From positions 248,001 to 312,000 of the forward strand of contig CBDDZZ010000002.1 in NCBI GenBank assembly GCA_965235975.1: 64,000 nucleotides of DNA. The letters run 5' to 3'. The notes beneath the pieces are model-generated. The model was not told where the DNA came from. It made no database searches and saw only the letters and a program-made list of their open reading frames with translations. The DNA is from Fontibacterium oligotrophicum. GTDB lineage: Bacteria > Pseudomonadota > Alphaproteobacteria > Pelagibacterales > Pelagibacteraceae. Shown here piece by piece: positions 44,044 to 52,511 of this stretch (position 1 is the first letter of the stretch; every line of letters starts with the position of its first letter). The position numbers and the translations under genes are program-made.

Positions 44044-44353
44044 TTACTTTCCCCACTTTTCTTCAAATAATTTAGGATTTTGTAGACTACCTAGCCTACA
44101 AATTTCATGAAGTTTTTTGTATGGAAAGTCCTTAAAGTTATTATCGTCCTCCATTTTAACCTTAAAACTTTTGTTATTATAAGCCGCATTTTGATCACCC
44201 CAGATATATAACACTCCTCCATCTGCACATTTCTCTAAAGCAGATTTTTGTAGGCCTAAAATTTAAAATAATCAAAATAACTGCAGCAACTAATATAACT
44301 GAGATTATGATGTTTGAGATTTTGGCCTGAACTTTGATTTGATCGTTTCCCAT
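44044..44353 (-). CDS. Small membrane-anchored protein, about 102 aa, one frameshift
   Basis: ATG at 44353 lies inside the end of livM (49-base overlap in another frame) and gives MGNDQIKVQAKISNIIISVI, a single hydrophobic helix (IIISVILVAAVILIILNF). Then, after dropping one A from a five-base run at 44245-44249, RPTKSALEKCADGGVLYIWG and a polar domain ending LQNPKLFEEKWGK at 44044. Two cysteines flank the domain. Not recognised. The frame break in a homopolymer and coupling with livM suggest it is a real gene. Its placement after the liv genes may be only positional. Confidence 0.62.
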
Positions 44354-45339
44354 AATTTTGCAAATCCAAGCGGCTCAAAAATCATTAGCGTTATGATTAA
44401 TCCACCAAATACTATTTGTTCAATAGAACTTATGATTGTTGCATCAATCATGCCATGAAATAGATTGTTACCAACAGCATTTAGAACAACTGGAAAAAGT
44501 AAAATAAAAGCTGCGCCAATAAATGCTCCTGAAATTGTCCCAAGACCTCCAATAATAGCCATGAACATTATTTTAAAAGATAAACTAATATTAAAAGCGG
44601 CAAATGGTTCTACAGTTTTTAAATATGTGTAAGTATAAAGTGCGCCGGCTATACCACACAAGAAAGCATTAATTGCAAAAGCTTGTAGTTTAGTTTTTAA
44701 AAGTGTAACACCCATAGACTCTGCGGCAATATCCATGTCTCTAACTGCCATCCAGTTTCTACCTGTGGAGCCTCTCGCCATATTAATCGCGAGTATGGTT
44801 ATTACAACTACAATTGCTGCAACTAAAAGATACATCATGTATCCACTGTGAAAAGGTATTCCATTTATTTCTATTTTCTGAAATGTTGTTGCTCCAGACA
44901 AATCATAATTCTTAAACCAACCAAATTTATCTATTACCCAAACAATAAAAAATTGTGATGCTAAAGTTGCAACCATTAAATAAATTCCTCTAATTCTAAG
45001 ACTTGGCAAGCCAAATATAATTCCAAGACCAGCTGCAATTAATCCTGATAAAATTAATGCTCCTAAAAAAGGCATGTCTTGTATTCGCAACATTAAGTTG
45101 TAACATGCAAAGGCGCCCGCACACATAAAGCCTGCTGCACCTAAAGATAATTGCCCAGTGTATCCCATCACAATATTTTGTCCTAATGCTGCAATGGTTA
45201 AACATAACCAAGGTATTAAAATGGACGTGTACCAATAATCAGATTTAATAACATTTGGTATAACCAAAAACCCTAATACGAGTAAAACAATAAAGTTTAT
45301 AATATCATTTTTTGTATATCTCATAAAAACAGGTTTCAT
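44305..45339 (-). CDS. livM: Branched-chain amino acid-type ABC transporter permease LivM
   Basis: Inner-membrane permease, 344 aa, about ten helices. AALGQNIVMGYTGQLSLGAA is the LivM signature, then FGLPSLRIRGIYLMVATLAS and MGVTLLKTKLQAFAINAFL, and GGLGTISGAFIGAAFI. Works with LivH (upstream, 3-base gap), LivG, LivF and the periplasmic receptor. Families of this type import branched-chain amino acids, urea or short amides; specificity rests with the receptor. Confidence 0.93.
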   Translation of the reverse strand: MKPVFMRYTKNDIINFIVLLVLGFLVIPNVIKSDYWYTSILIPWLCLTIAALGQNIVMGYTGQLSLGAAGFMCAGAFACYNLMLRIQDMPFLGALILSGLIAAGLGIIFGLPSLRIRGIYLMVATLASQFFIVWVIDKFGWFKNYDLSGATTFQKIEINGIPFHSGYMMYLLVAAIVVVITILAINMARGSTGRNWMAVRDMDIAAESMGVTLLKTKLQAFAINAFLCGIAGALYTYTYLKTVEPFAAFNISLSFKIMFMAIIGGLGTISGAFIGAAFILLFPVVLNAVGNNLFHGMIDATIISSIEQIVFGGLIITLMIFEPLGFAKLWETIKSKFRPKSQTS

Positions 45340-45342
45340 AAC

Positions 45343-46254
45343 TTAAACTCTCCTAATAATTTTTTCTCCAAATAAACCTTCGGGTCTATAAAGTAGAAAT
45401 AATATCGATAACATATACGGTGCCCAGGCCTCAATTCCACCTTTAAAGAAAGGTCCTATATAAACTTCTAAAATTTTTTCAACTGCACCAACAAGTAAAC
45501 CCCCAACAATAGCTCCAGGAATTGATGAAAAACCGCCAATAATTAAAACTGGTAAGGCTTTTAATGCTAATTCAATAAGAGCGAACTGAACACCCGCCCT
45601 TGCGCCCCACATCATTCCAGCAACTAAGGCAACAACGCCGGCTGCAGACCAAACGAGTAGCATGATATGCTTTAGAGGAATTCCAATGGAACTTGCGGCT
45701 CCAGGATCATCGGCAACCGCTCTCAATCCTAGACCAATTTTTGTATACTTAAATAAAAGCGTTAGAAGAACAATCATGCCTAGGGCAACTGCACCTGCAG
45801 TTAAATCAAGCGCGCTAATAAATAATTTTAAATTATCTGCAATCCACGGAATAGGAAAATCTCCAATTCCAAGACTTAGTTTTCTAACCTCAACTCCCCA
45901 TTTTGCTTGCGCAAGACCCTCAAGAACAAACCCAAGACCAATTGTTGCCATTAGAACTGTGTCTTCACTCTGATTCATTAAAGGGCGAAGTACTAATCTT
46001 TCTGTAAGCATTCCAACTAATATCATTAAAAAAACAGTCATAACGAAGGCAACTGCAAATGGTATTCCATATTCCATAAATCCCACGAATGAGAGGACCG
46101 CAAAAAATACCATGGCCCCTTGTGCAAAATTAAAAGTAGCGGAGGCTTTATAAATAAGAACAAAACCTAAGGCGACTAAGGAATACATCGTTCCTGATAA
46201 TAGGCCGCCAACTAAAACTTCAAAGAAAAATAAAATCGACTCAGTCATGGGCAA
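45343..46254 (-). CDS. livH: Branched-chain amino acid-type ABC transporter permease LivH
   Basis: Second permease subunit, 303 aa. VGGLLSGTMYSLVALGFVLI and YKASATFNFAQGAMVFFAVL are the LivH signature, with GLGLRAVADDPGAASSIGIP in the cytoplasmic loop and GAIVGGLLVGAVEKILEVYI near the end. Overlaps livG by 14 bases on the same strand. Confidence 0.93.
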   Translation of the reverse strand: MPMTESILFFFEVLVGGLLSGTMYSLVALGFVLIYKASATFNFAQGAMVFFAVLSFVGFMEYGIPFAVAFVMTVFLMILVGMLTERLVLRPLMNQSEDTVLMATIGLGFVLEGLAQAKWGVEVRKLSLGIGDFPIPWIADNLKLFISALDLTAGAVALGMIVLLTLLFKYTKIGLGLRAVADDPGAASSIGIPLKHIMLLVWSAAGVVALVAGMMWGARAGVQFALIELALKALPVLIIGGFSSIPGAIVGGLLVGAVEKILEVYIGPFFKGGIEAWAPYMLSILFLLYRPEGLFGEKIIRRV

Positions 46255-47038
46255 CTCCTAGGTATGCATCAATTACTTTTTGATCGGCTCTAACTATATC
46301 AGGAATATCATCTCCAATAACTTTTCCATAGTCTAAAACCACAACTCTATCTGAAATATCCATAACTACTCCCATATCATGTTCTATTAAAACTATAGTT
46401 GTTCCAAGTTCATCATTTATTTTTAAAATAAATCTGCACATATCTCTTTTTTCTTCAACATTCATCCCGGCCATTGGCTCGTCTAAAAGTAATATAGGAG
46501 CCTCTGTTGCAAGAGCACGACCAAGTTCTACTTTTTTTTGCAGTCCATAAGGAAGTTTTCCAACCTCTGTATTTTTAATATTTTCAATTTCTAAAAACTT
46601 CACAATCTCCTCAGACTTTGCTCTATTTACTTTTTCTTCTCTGGTCGCCCTTGGAAGCTGCAAAGCTACTTCAAGGAAACTAGATTTAGTATGCAGCTTT
46701 CTTCCAACTAAAATATTATCTAGGACAGACATTCTTTTGAATAGAGCAAGATTTTGGAATGTTCTAGAAATGCCTTTTTGAGCCATGATATTTGGTGTAA
46801 TCGACTTTAATTCTTCCCCTTTAAAAATTACTTTTCCTTCTTGCGGTTTGTAAATTCCATTAATGCAATTGAGCATTGAGCTTTTACCAGCTCCATTAGG
46901 CCCGATAATCGCCCGTATTTCATGTTCCAAAACGTTAAAAGAAATATTCGTGATAGCCTTAACACCCCCAAAGGTTAAAGAAATATTTTTTACTTCTAGT
47001 ATCGGTTTGCCTATTTTAAATTTTCTTTTATCAACCAT
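46241..47038 (-). CDS. livG: Branched-chain amino acid-type ABC transporter ATPase LivG
   Basis: ATP-binding subunit, 265 aa. Walker A GPNGAGKSSMLNCI, LivG-specific GISRTFQNLALFKRMSVLDN, signature LPYGLQKKVELGRAL, Walker B ILLLDEPMAGMNVEEK and the switch region IVLIEHDMGVVMDIS. The signature LPYG replaces the usual LSGG, as common in this family. Gap of 22 bases from livF. Confidence 0.93.
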   Translation of the reverse strand: MVDKRKFKIGKPILEVKNISLTFGGVKAITNISFNVLEHEIRAIIGPNGAGKSSMLNCINGIYKPQEGKVIFKGEELKSITPNIMAQKGISRTFQNLALFKRMSVLDNILVGRKLHTKSSFLEVALQLPRATREEKVNRAKSEEIVKFLEIENIKNTEVGKLPYGLQKKVELGRALATEAPILLLDEPMAGMNVEEKRDMCRFILKINDELGTTIVLIEHDMGVVMDISDRVVVLDYGKVIGDDIPDIVRADQKVIDAYLGVAHD

Positions 47039-47060
47039 AACAATCTATTTAATTATTCTC

Positions 47061-47867
47061 CTAATTAGTTTTTTTTCTTTGACTATCTCTTATTGCATCT
47101 TTAAAATTTAAACGCTTTCCTTTAGAAATACCCAAATATAATTCTTTTACCTTTTCATTGTTTAATAAACTTTTTGCAGACCCTTCTAACATTACATTTC
47201 CAGTTTCGATAATATATGCATAGTCACTATTCCTAAGTGCAATATTAGTATTTTGTTCCGCAAGCAGTATGCTTACACCTTCTTTTTCATTTAAATCTTT
47301 TACAATATGAAATATTTCGGCAACTAACTGAGGCGCTAAGCCCATAGAAGGCTCATCTAGTAAAAGCATTTTTGGTTTTGCCATCATTGCTCGGGCAACA
47401 GCGATCATTTGTTGCTCACCGCCTGAGGTAAATCCAGCTTGACTTTTTCTTCTCTCTTTTAATCGTTTAAAATAATTATAAATTTTTTCAACTTCAGCAT
47501 TTAAGTCTCCTCTAGATAATTTTCGTGAATAAGCACCAGAGATAATATTTTCTTCAACAGTTAAGTGTCCAAAACATCTTCTACCTTCTAAAACTTGAAC
47601 CATTCCAAGTCTAACCATCTCAGACGGGTTTTGTTTTTTTATTTCGATGCCATCGTAATTAATAGAGCCTTTAGTGACTTCGCCTCTTTCAGAGGCAAGC
47701 ATTGTAGATATTGATTTTAGTGTAGTGCTTTTTCCAGCGCCATTAGCGCCAAGTAAAGCAACTATTTTTCCCTTTGGAACGATTAAAGACACATCGTGAA
47801 GAGCTAAGATAACTTTATTATAAGCAACTTCGATATTTTTTATTTCTAAAATATTACTAGAACTCAT
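47061..47867 (-). CDS. livF: Branched-chain amino acid-type ABC transporter ATPase LivF
   Basis: Second ATP-binding subunit, 268 aa. Walker A GANGAGKSTTLKSIS, then MVQVLEGRRCFGHLTVEENI typical of LivF, signature SGGEQQMIAVARAMMA, Walker B MLLLDEPSMGLAPQLV and ILLAEQNTNIALRNSDYAYI. The C-terminal extension KRLNFKDAIRDSQRKKTN is basic. It is the first of the membrane/ATPase genes, separated from the receptor gene by the hairpin at 47916-47953. Confidence 0.93.
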   Translation of the reverse strand: MSSSNILEIKNIEVAYNKVILALHDVSLIVPKGKIVALLGANGAGKSTTLKSISTMLASERGEVTKGSINYDGIEIKKQNPSEMVRLGMVQVLEGRRCFGHLTVEENIISGAYSRKLSRGDLNAEVEKIYNYFKRLKERRKSQAGFTSGGEQQMIAVARAMMAKPKMLLLDEPSMGLAPQLVAEIFHIVKDLNEKEGVSILLAEQNTNIALRNSDYAYIIETGNVMLEGSAKSLLNNEKVKELYLGISKGKRLNFKDAIRDSQRKKTN

Positions 47868-47915
47868 CCCAGTTAAATTCCCCTTAATTTTCTTTACGCA
47901 AGCTATTAAATACTA

Positions 47916-47953
47916 AGGGGAGTGTAAACATTTAATTTTATTTACACTCCCCT
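47916..47953 (-). terminator. Intercistronic hairpin between the Liv receptor gene and livF
   Basis: Perfect 13-bp inverted repeat, AGGGGAGTGTAAA at 47916-47928 and complement at 47941-47953, 12-base loop, GC-rich for this genome. It follows the receptor stop by 27 bases. No strong T-run follows on the minus strand, so partial termination or mRNA stabilisation is likelier than a full terminator, letting the receptor be made in excess. Confidence 0.75.
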
Positions 47954-47980
47954 AAATTAGTTAAATTAATCTAAAAAAAA

Positions 47981-49330
47981 TTAACTACATTTTTTAGGAG
48001 TAATTTTATTTTCTTGAGCATACTTGCCTGCTGACTCTACGATTTGAGCTCTTATAGCAACTGGATCATTAGGTCCTGTCCAATCTCTAACTTTTTTGAA
48101 AGCTTGAGCTTTTCCATCCCATTGCATTAAAGCAAATTTTCCCGCGCCTTCATGCTGTGAACAAGAAAGTTGAAATGGAGCTAACATTCCCTCAATGCCA
48201 ATTTCCTTCATTCTGGCCTCGGTCATATTGATCATTTCATATCCATCTCTAAACTCTTCACTAGTTACCGGTTGACCAATTTTGTTGTATTTTTTTTGTG
48301 CATTTCTCAATGCCTCAACCCACAAAATAGAGGCACCTAAACCTCTATTATAATAAGCGGTGCCAACACGTTTTGGATCAGCCAAGTTTCCTTTTCCAGC
48401 TTTATAAACTTTTTCCTGAATGTTTTTAATCAAAGGATAATTTTTTCCAGGTAAAGCATTTGAAACGACATAAGTTCCGTTAGAAGAGTCTCCAGCAGGA
48501 ATCATATCCTCTTCGGCTCCACCGAAAGTAACGTACATCATTTTTGTTCTTGGAAAATTAATTCTAGCAGCATTCGTCATCGCTGTTGAATTCATTCCAG
48601 AACCTGCGCCCCAAAAAGTAACCCAATCAGGTTTTTCCTGTCTTATTTGCAACCACTGAGATTGCTGTTCTAATCCTGGAGGAGCGATAGCAATTTCTAC
48701 TAATGTAAATCCCCACTCCTTAGAAAGTCTTCTCATTGTTGGAAGCGGTTCACGTCCGTATGCAGTATCAATGTGTAGGTGAACTATTTTTTTGCCCTTT
48801 AATTTTTCAGGGCCACCACCTTCAAGTTCTGCCATCCATCGAAGCTTAACTGCAATTTGTGACCAGTAGCTACTTGCAGCATTAAATACCCAAGGCCAAA
48901 CTGTGCCGTCAGCAGCATCTGTTCTTCCGTAACCGTACTGAGCTAGAACAACCTTGTCTTCTGCCATACGATTAATAACTGCGTAAGCACCTGGTGTTCC
49001 TAATGTATCGAACACAACCATCTTCTGACCATCTTTTGTCATAAGCCTTTGGTAGCACTCAACAGTTTTTGCGGCATTATATTCTGTTTCGCACTCTTGC
49101 CATGTTAGCATGACTCCATTTACTCCGCCTGTCGCGTTGACGTAGTTCATGTAATCAATTTGCGCTCCGTAATAACCAGTTCCCATTGCTGAGTATGGTC
49201 CTACTCGACTGCTTGGTATCGGAAAATATTGCGTCTTAGCTTGAGCAAATAAGTTCTGAGGTAGCAGTGATAAAGAAAAAACTGCAGCGAAAAATATTGC
49301 TGAAATTTTTTTTGCTAATTGTTTTAACAT
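47981..49330 (-). CDS. ABC transporter substrate-binding protein (LivK-like, type 1 periplasmic)
   Basis: Periplasmic receptor for the adjacent livFGHM genes, 449 aa, with a signal peptide ending near NLFAQA (about residue 31). The mature domain begins YFPIPSSRVGPYSAMGTGYY and has DYMNYVNATGGVNGVMLTW, then VECYQRLMTKDGQKMVVFDT. These are typical of the larger LivK-like receptors related to urea/amide and aromatic acid binding rather than strict leucine receptors. The C-terminal part (ITPKKCS) ends in a single cysteine. Substrate unknown. The gene is followed by a strong hairpin before livF. Confidence 0.9.
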   Translation of the reverse strand: MLKQLAKKISAIFFAAVFSLSLLPQNLFAQAKTQYFPIPSSRVGPYSAMGTGYYGAQIDYMNYVNATGGVNGVMLTWQECETEYNAAKTVECYQRLMTKDGQKMVVFDTLGTPGAYAVINRMAEDKVVLAQYGYGRTDAADGTVWPWVFNAASSYWSQIAVKLRWMAELEGGGPEKLKGKKIVHLHIDTAYGREPLPTMRRLSKEWGFTLVEIAIAPPGLEQQSQWLQIRQEKPDWVTFWGAGSGMNSTAMTNAARINFPRTKMMYVTFGGAEEDMIPAGDSSNGTYVVSNALPGKNYPLIKNIQEKVYKAGKGNLADPKRVGTAYYNRGLGASILWVEALRNAQKKYNKIGQPVTSEEFRDGYEMINMTEARMKEIGIEGMLAPFQLSCSQHEGAGKFALMQWDGKAQAFKKVRDWTGPNDPVAIRAQIVESAGKYAQENKITPKKCS

Positions 49331-49529
49331 TAAACCCCCTTAATTATTTTTATGAAGAAATTATATGTTTAAAAAAATTGACATACAATATTATATTTAA
49401 AATCGGGTTATGGATTTAAGTCTATAAATCCCTGCTTTTTGTTATTATTCAACTCTTGAGAGAATAAATTTATAATTAGCTAAAAATTAATATAATAATT
49501 AAAGTGGTCAGAACTAAATAACAAATTAG

Positions 49530-50015
49530 ATGTTTAATACTATCAAAGAAAATTTTAGTAGGGCACTTTTTGCTCTTGTATTTTCAATAATTACTATCGC
49601 AACTCTTTCTTTTCTAAGTTTCAATACTAGTTATGGTTTGTTTCTTGCAGGTTCATTTGGAGCAACAATGGTATTGATTTTTGGTTATCCAGAAAGTCTC
49701 TTTGCTCAACCAAAAAATGTGTTTTTTGGTCATTTAATTACATCTTTAGTTGCTATTTTAGTACTGCAATTTTTACCTTTTGATGATTTTTTACAAATTA
49801 CAATTGCTGTTGGATTTGGAATTTTCTTTATGATTTTATTTGGTGTTACACATCCACCAGCAGGGGGTAATCCAATTGTTGTGATCTTAGGCGCATCTTC
49901 TTATGAATTTTTACTAAATCCTATAATTTTTGGAACTTTAATCATCATATTCTATGCAATTATTTTAAATCGCTTTATTTTAAAAAAAAATTACCCTGTT
50001 AACTGGCCAAGGTAA
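49530..50015 (+). CDS. HPP family membrane protein
   Basis: A 161-aa protein with four predicted helices. The signature is FGVTHPPAGGNPIVVILGAS near residue 107 (the HPP motif), after LAGSFGATMVLIFGYPESLF and FGHLITSLVAILVLQFLPF. Family members elsewhere have been linked to nitrite or other anion transport in plastids and cyanobacteria; the substrate here is unknown. It precedes formate dehydrogenase by 93 bases on the same strand, with no terminator seen in that gap. Confidence 0.85.
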   Translation: MFNTIKENFSRALFALVFSIITIATLSFLSFNTSYGLFLAGSFGATMVLIFGYPESLFAQPKNVFFGHLITSLVAILVLQFLPFDDFLQITIAVGFGIFFMILFGVTHPPAGGNPIVVILGASSYEFLLNPIIFGTLIIIFYAIILNRFILKKNYPVNWPR

Positions 50016-50108
50016 TAGTCCTTTAATTTAACCTTCATATTTATACTGTGCAATATCATTCTTTTGTGCTTAAATATTCTCAATTAAATTACAATAGGGG
50101 TCAAAATC

Positions 50109-51308
50109 ATGAAAATATTATGCGTACTGTACGATAATCCAAAAAAAGGGATGCCAAAAAAGTACCCTTTAAATAAATTACCAGTTATTAAAAAGTATCC
50201 TAACGGTCAAACACTTCCAACTCCTAAAGGAAGAGATTTTAAACCTGGAACATTACTTGGATGTGTATCAGGCGAATTAGGACTTAGAAAATTTTTAGAA
50301 AGAAATGGTCACGAATTAGTTGTGACATCAGACAAAGATGGAAAAAATTGTCGTGCGGACAAAGAGTTAAGAGATGCAGATATCGTAATTTCTCAACCCT
50401 TCTGGCCTTACTACTTAACTAGAGAAAAAATGCAATCGGCTCCAAATTTGAGATACGCAATCACTGCAGGAATTGGTTCTGATCACGTCGATCTACAAGC
50501 TGCTATGGAACACAATATCGATGTCTATGAAGTTACTTTTTGTAATTCAAGATCAGTTGCAGAACATATTGTTATGATGATCATCTCTTTAGTTAGAGAT
50601 TACCATAATCAACATGCAATCGTTAACAGAGGTGGATGGAATATAGCTGATGCTGTTCATAGATCTTACGATGTTGAAGGAATGCATGTCGGAACTGTAG
50701 CTGCAGGAAGAATTGGTTTAGATGCATTAAGAAAAATGAAACCATTTGATGTGCACTTACATTATTATGACAAGCATAGATTACCTAAGTCTGTTGAAAA
50801 AGAATTAAACTTAAGATTTCACAGCTCTGTTGAGTCTTTAGTAAAAGTTTGTGATGTTGTGACTATCAACTGTCCTCTTCACCCTGAAACTGAAAATCTT
50901 TTCAATAAAAAAATGATTAGTAAGATGAAAAAGGGTGCCTACATTGTAAATACAGCTAGAGGCAAAATTTGCGATAAGAATGCAATTGCTGCAGCTTTAA
51001 AATCTGGCCAATTAAGTGGTTATGCTGGTGACGTTTGGTTTCCACAACCTGCGCCGAATGATCATATATGGAGAAGAATGCCTCATCACGGAATGACGCC
51101 TCATACATCTGGAACATCATTGTCTGCGCAAACACGTTACGCTGATGGTGTAAGAGAAATTCTAGAATGCATCTTTGCAAATAAACCTGTTCGGAAAGAA
51201 TATACAATCGTAAAAGATGGTGATTTAGCAGGCACAGGTAAACATTCCTACACAAAAGGTAATGCAACAGGTGGATCAAAAGAAGCCGCTAGATACAAAA
51301 GACGATAA
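50109..51308 (+). CDS. fdh: NAD-dependent formate dehydrogenase
   Basis: Oxidises formate to CO2 with NAD+ in the cytoplasm; 399 aa, like the Pseudomonas enzyme. The start block FWPYYLTREKMQSAPNLRYA, then ITAGIGSDHVDLQAAMEHNI and VTFCNSRSVAEHIVMMIISL. The NAD site is VGTVAAGRIGLDALR, and the aspartate in LHYYDKHRLPKS is the residue that favours NAD over NADP. Catalytic residues: Arg in VNTARGKICD, Gln in FPQPAPNDHIWR, His in MTPHTSGTSL. The start MKILCVLYDNPKKGMPKKYP is the family N-terminus. It is the only metal-free FDH in the window and ends at a strong terminator. Confidence 0.95.
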   Translation: MKILCVLYDNPKKGMPKKYPLNKLPVIKKYPNGQTLPTPKGRDFKPGTLLGCVSGELGLRKFLERNGHELVVTSDKDGKNCRADKELRDADIVISQPFWPYYLTREKMQSAPNLRYAITAGIGSDHVDLQAAMEHNIDVYEVTFCNSRSVAEHIVMMIISLVRDYHNQHAIVNRGGWNIADAVHRSYDVEGMHVGTVAAGRIGLDALRKMKPFDVHLHYYDKHRLPKSVEKELNLRFHSSVESLVKVCDVVTINCPLHPETENLFNKKMISKMKKGAYIVNTARGKICDKNAIAAALKSGQLSGYAGDVWFPQPAPNDHIWRRMPHHGMTPHTSGTSLSAQTRYADGVREILECIFANKPVRKEYTIVKDGDLAGTGKHSYTKGNATGGSKEAARYKRR

Positions 51309-51328
51309 TCAAAAATTTATACATTAAT

Positions 51329-51364
51329 ACACACCTATAAAACTTAAGTGTTTTATAGGTGTGT
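51329..51364 (+). terminator. Rho-independent terminator after formate dehydrogenase
   Basis: 15-bp perfect inverted repeat, ACACACCTATAAAAC at 51329-51343 and its complement at 51350-51364, 6-base loop, followed by TTAAATTTTTTC. It lies 20 bases after the fdh stop. Confidence 0.88.
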
Positions 51365-51401
51365 TTAAATTTTTTCAAAAAAATAGTACTAATAATCTCA
51401 C

Positions 51402-51476
51402 GGTCTTGTAGTGAAATGGATATCATCCTAGTCTTCGAAACTAGAGTTCTAGGTTCAAGTCCTAGCAAGACCACCA
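51402..51476 (+). tRNA. tRNA-Arg (anticodon UCG)
   Basis: 75-base cloverleaf GGTCTTG...CAAGACC with A then encoded CCA. Anticodon arm CTAGT-CTTCGAA-ACTAG gives TCG. T-arm CTAGG-TTCAAGT-CCTAG. Decodes CGN arginine codons. All four stems pair well, and it lies just upstream of rluD. Confidence 0.92.
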
Positions 51477-51488
51477 AATGTACTAATC

Positions 51489-52473
51489 ATGTCTGCTAAC
51501 GAATATAAATTTGAAATAACAGAGGAGAAAAATAATACACGATTAGATTCTACGCTAGCTATTTTAATTCCAAATATTAGTCAGAACTAGAATTAAAAAT
51601 ATTATTAATGAGGGTTTTGTTAAAATTAATAAAGCTCAAATAACTCAGGCTTCAATTAAAGTTCACTCATCTGACATTATAGAAGTTTCAATTCCAGAAC
51701 CCAAAGAAGTAAACATTTCAGCAAAAGATATAAGGTTAGATATTCGTTATGAGGATACTGATTTATTAATCATTAACAAATCACCTGAAATGGTTGTTCA
51801 TCCTGGTGCTGGAAATTTTGATAATACTTTAGTCAACGCGCTTATGTTTCATTGCAAAAATAAGCTTTCAACCATTGGTGGAGAATTAAGACCCGGCATT
51901 GTTCATAGAATTGACAAAGGAACCAGTGGTCTGTTGGTCGTTGCAAAAAATGATCAAGCGCATATTTTTTTATCAAAACAGTTTGCAGAACATACCATCA
52001 AAAGAGTTTATGAAGTTCTTGTTTATGGAAGAATGAAACCAAGTTCTGGTCAAATTTCCTCTATGATTGGCAGAAGCAAATTTAATAGAAAAAAAATGAG
52101 CATCAACACTTCAAGAGGAAAAGATGCTGTTACAAATTATAAAACTCTAGAATTTTTTTCAGGTAAAAAAATTCCTGACATGAGTTTTCTTGAATGTAGA
52201 TTAGAAACAGGAAGAACGCATCAAATTCGAGTACATCTTTCCTCCCATGGTAATCCTATTATTGGTGATCAGATTTATGGAAAACAAAATAAATTTATCA
52301 GAGATATCGATCCTGAATTTAAAGAATTATTAGAAGGATTTAAAAGACAAGCTTTACATGCAAGATCTATTGGTTTTATTCATCCAAGCACAAAAAAAGA
52401 GATGGAATTTGAATGTGAAAAACCAAAAGATTTTGAAAACTTAATAAAAACAATTAAAAAGCTTAAGTTTTAA
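51489..52473 (+). CDS. rluD: 23S rRNA pseudouridine synthase RluD, one frameshift
   Basis: Makes pseudouridine in helix 69 of 23S rRNA (1911, 1915, 1917). ATG at 51489; the N-terminal S4-like domain TRLDSTLAILIPNIS is interrupted near 51581, then resumes RTRIKNIINEGFVKINKAQI. Catalytic HRIDKGTSGLLVVAKN (the aspartate), LETGRTHQIRVHLSSHGNPI, and IGDQIYGKQNKFI follow. Corrected length is about 328 aa, normal for RluD. The second half alone could look like a 227-aa protein from 51790, but the S4 domain is plainly present. Starts 12 bases after the tRNA-Arg. Confidence 0.9.
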
Positions 52474-52511
52474 TATCTTGTCATAGAAGTTATAATGCTT
52501 ACATAAGCACT

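Noticed and set aside
49331..49529. Promoter pair (TTGACA-like hexamer near 49379) between the Liv receptor and HPP genes
   Set aside because: A TTGACA is present but no TATAAT-like hexamer at the right spacing follows on that strand. Not strong enough to list.
51790..52473. Short stand-alone pseudouridine synthase of 227 aa
   Set aside because: The S4-like N-terminal domain is encoded just upstream in another frame and joins with one base removed, giving full-length RluD.
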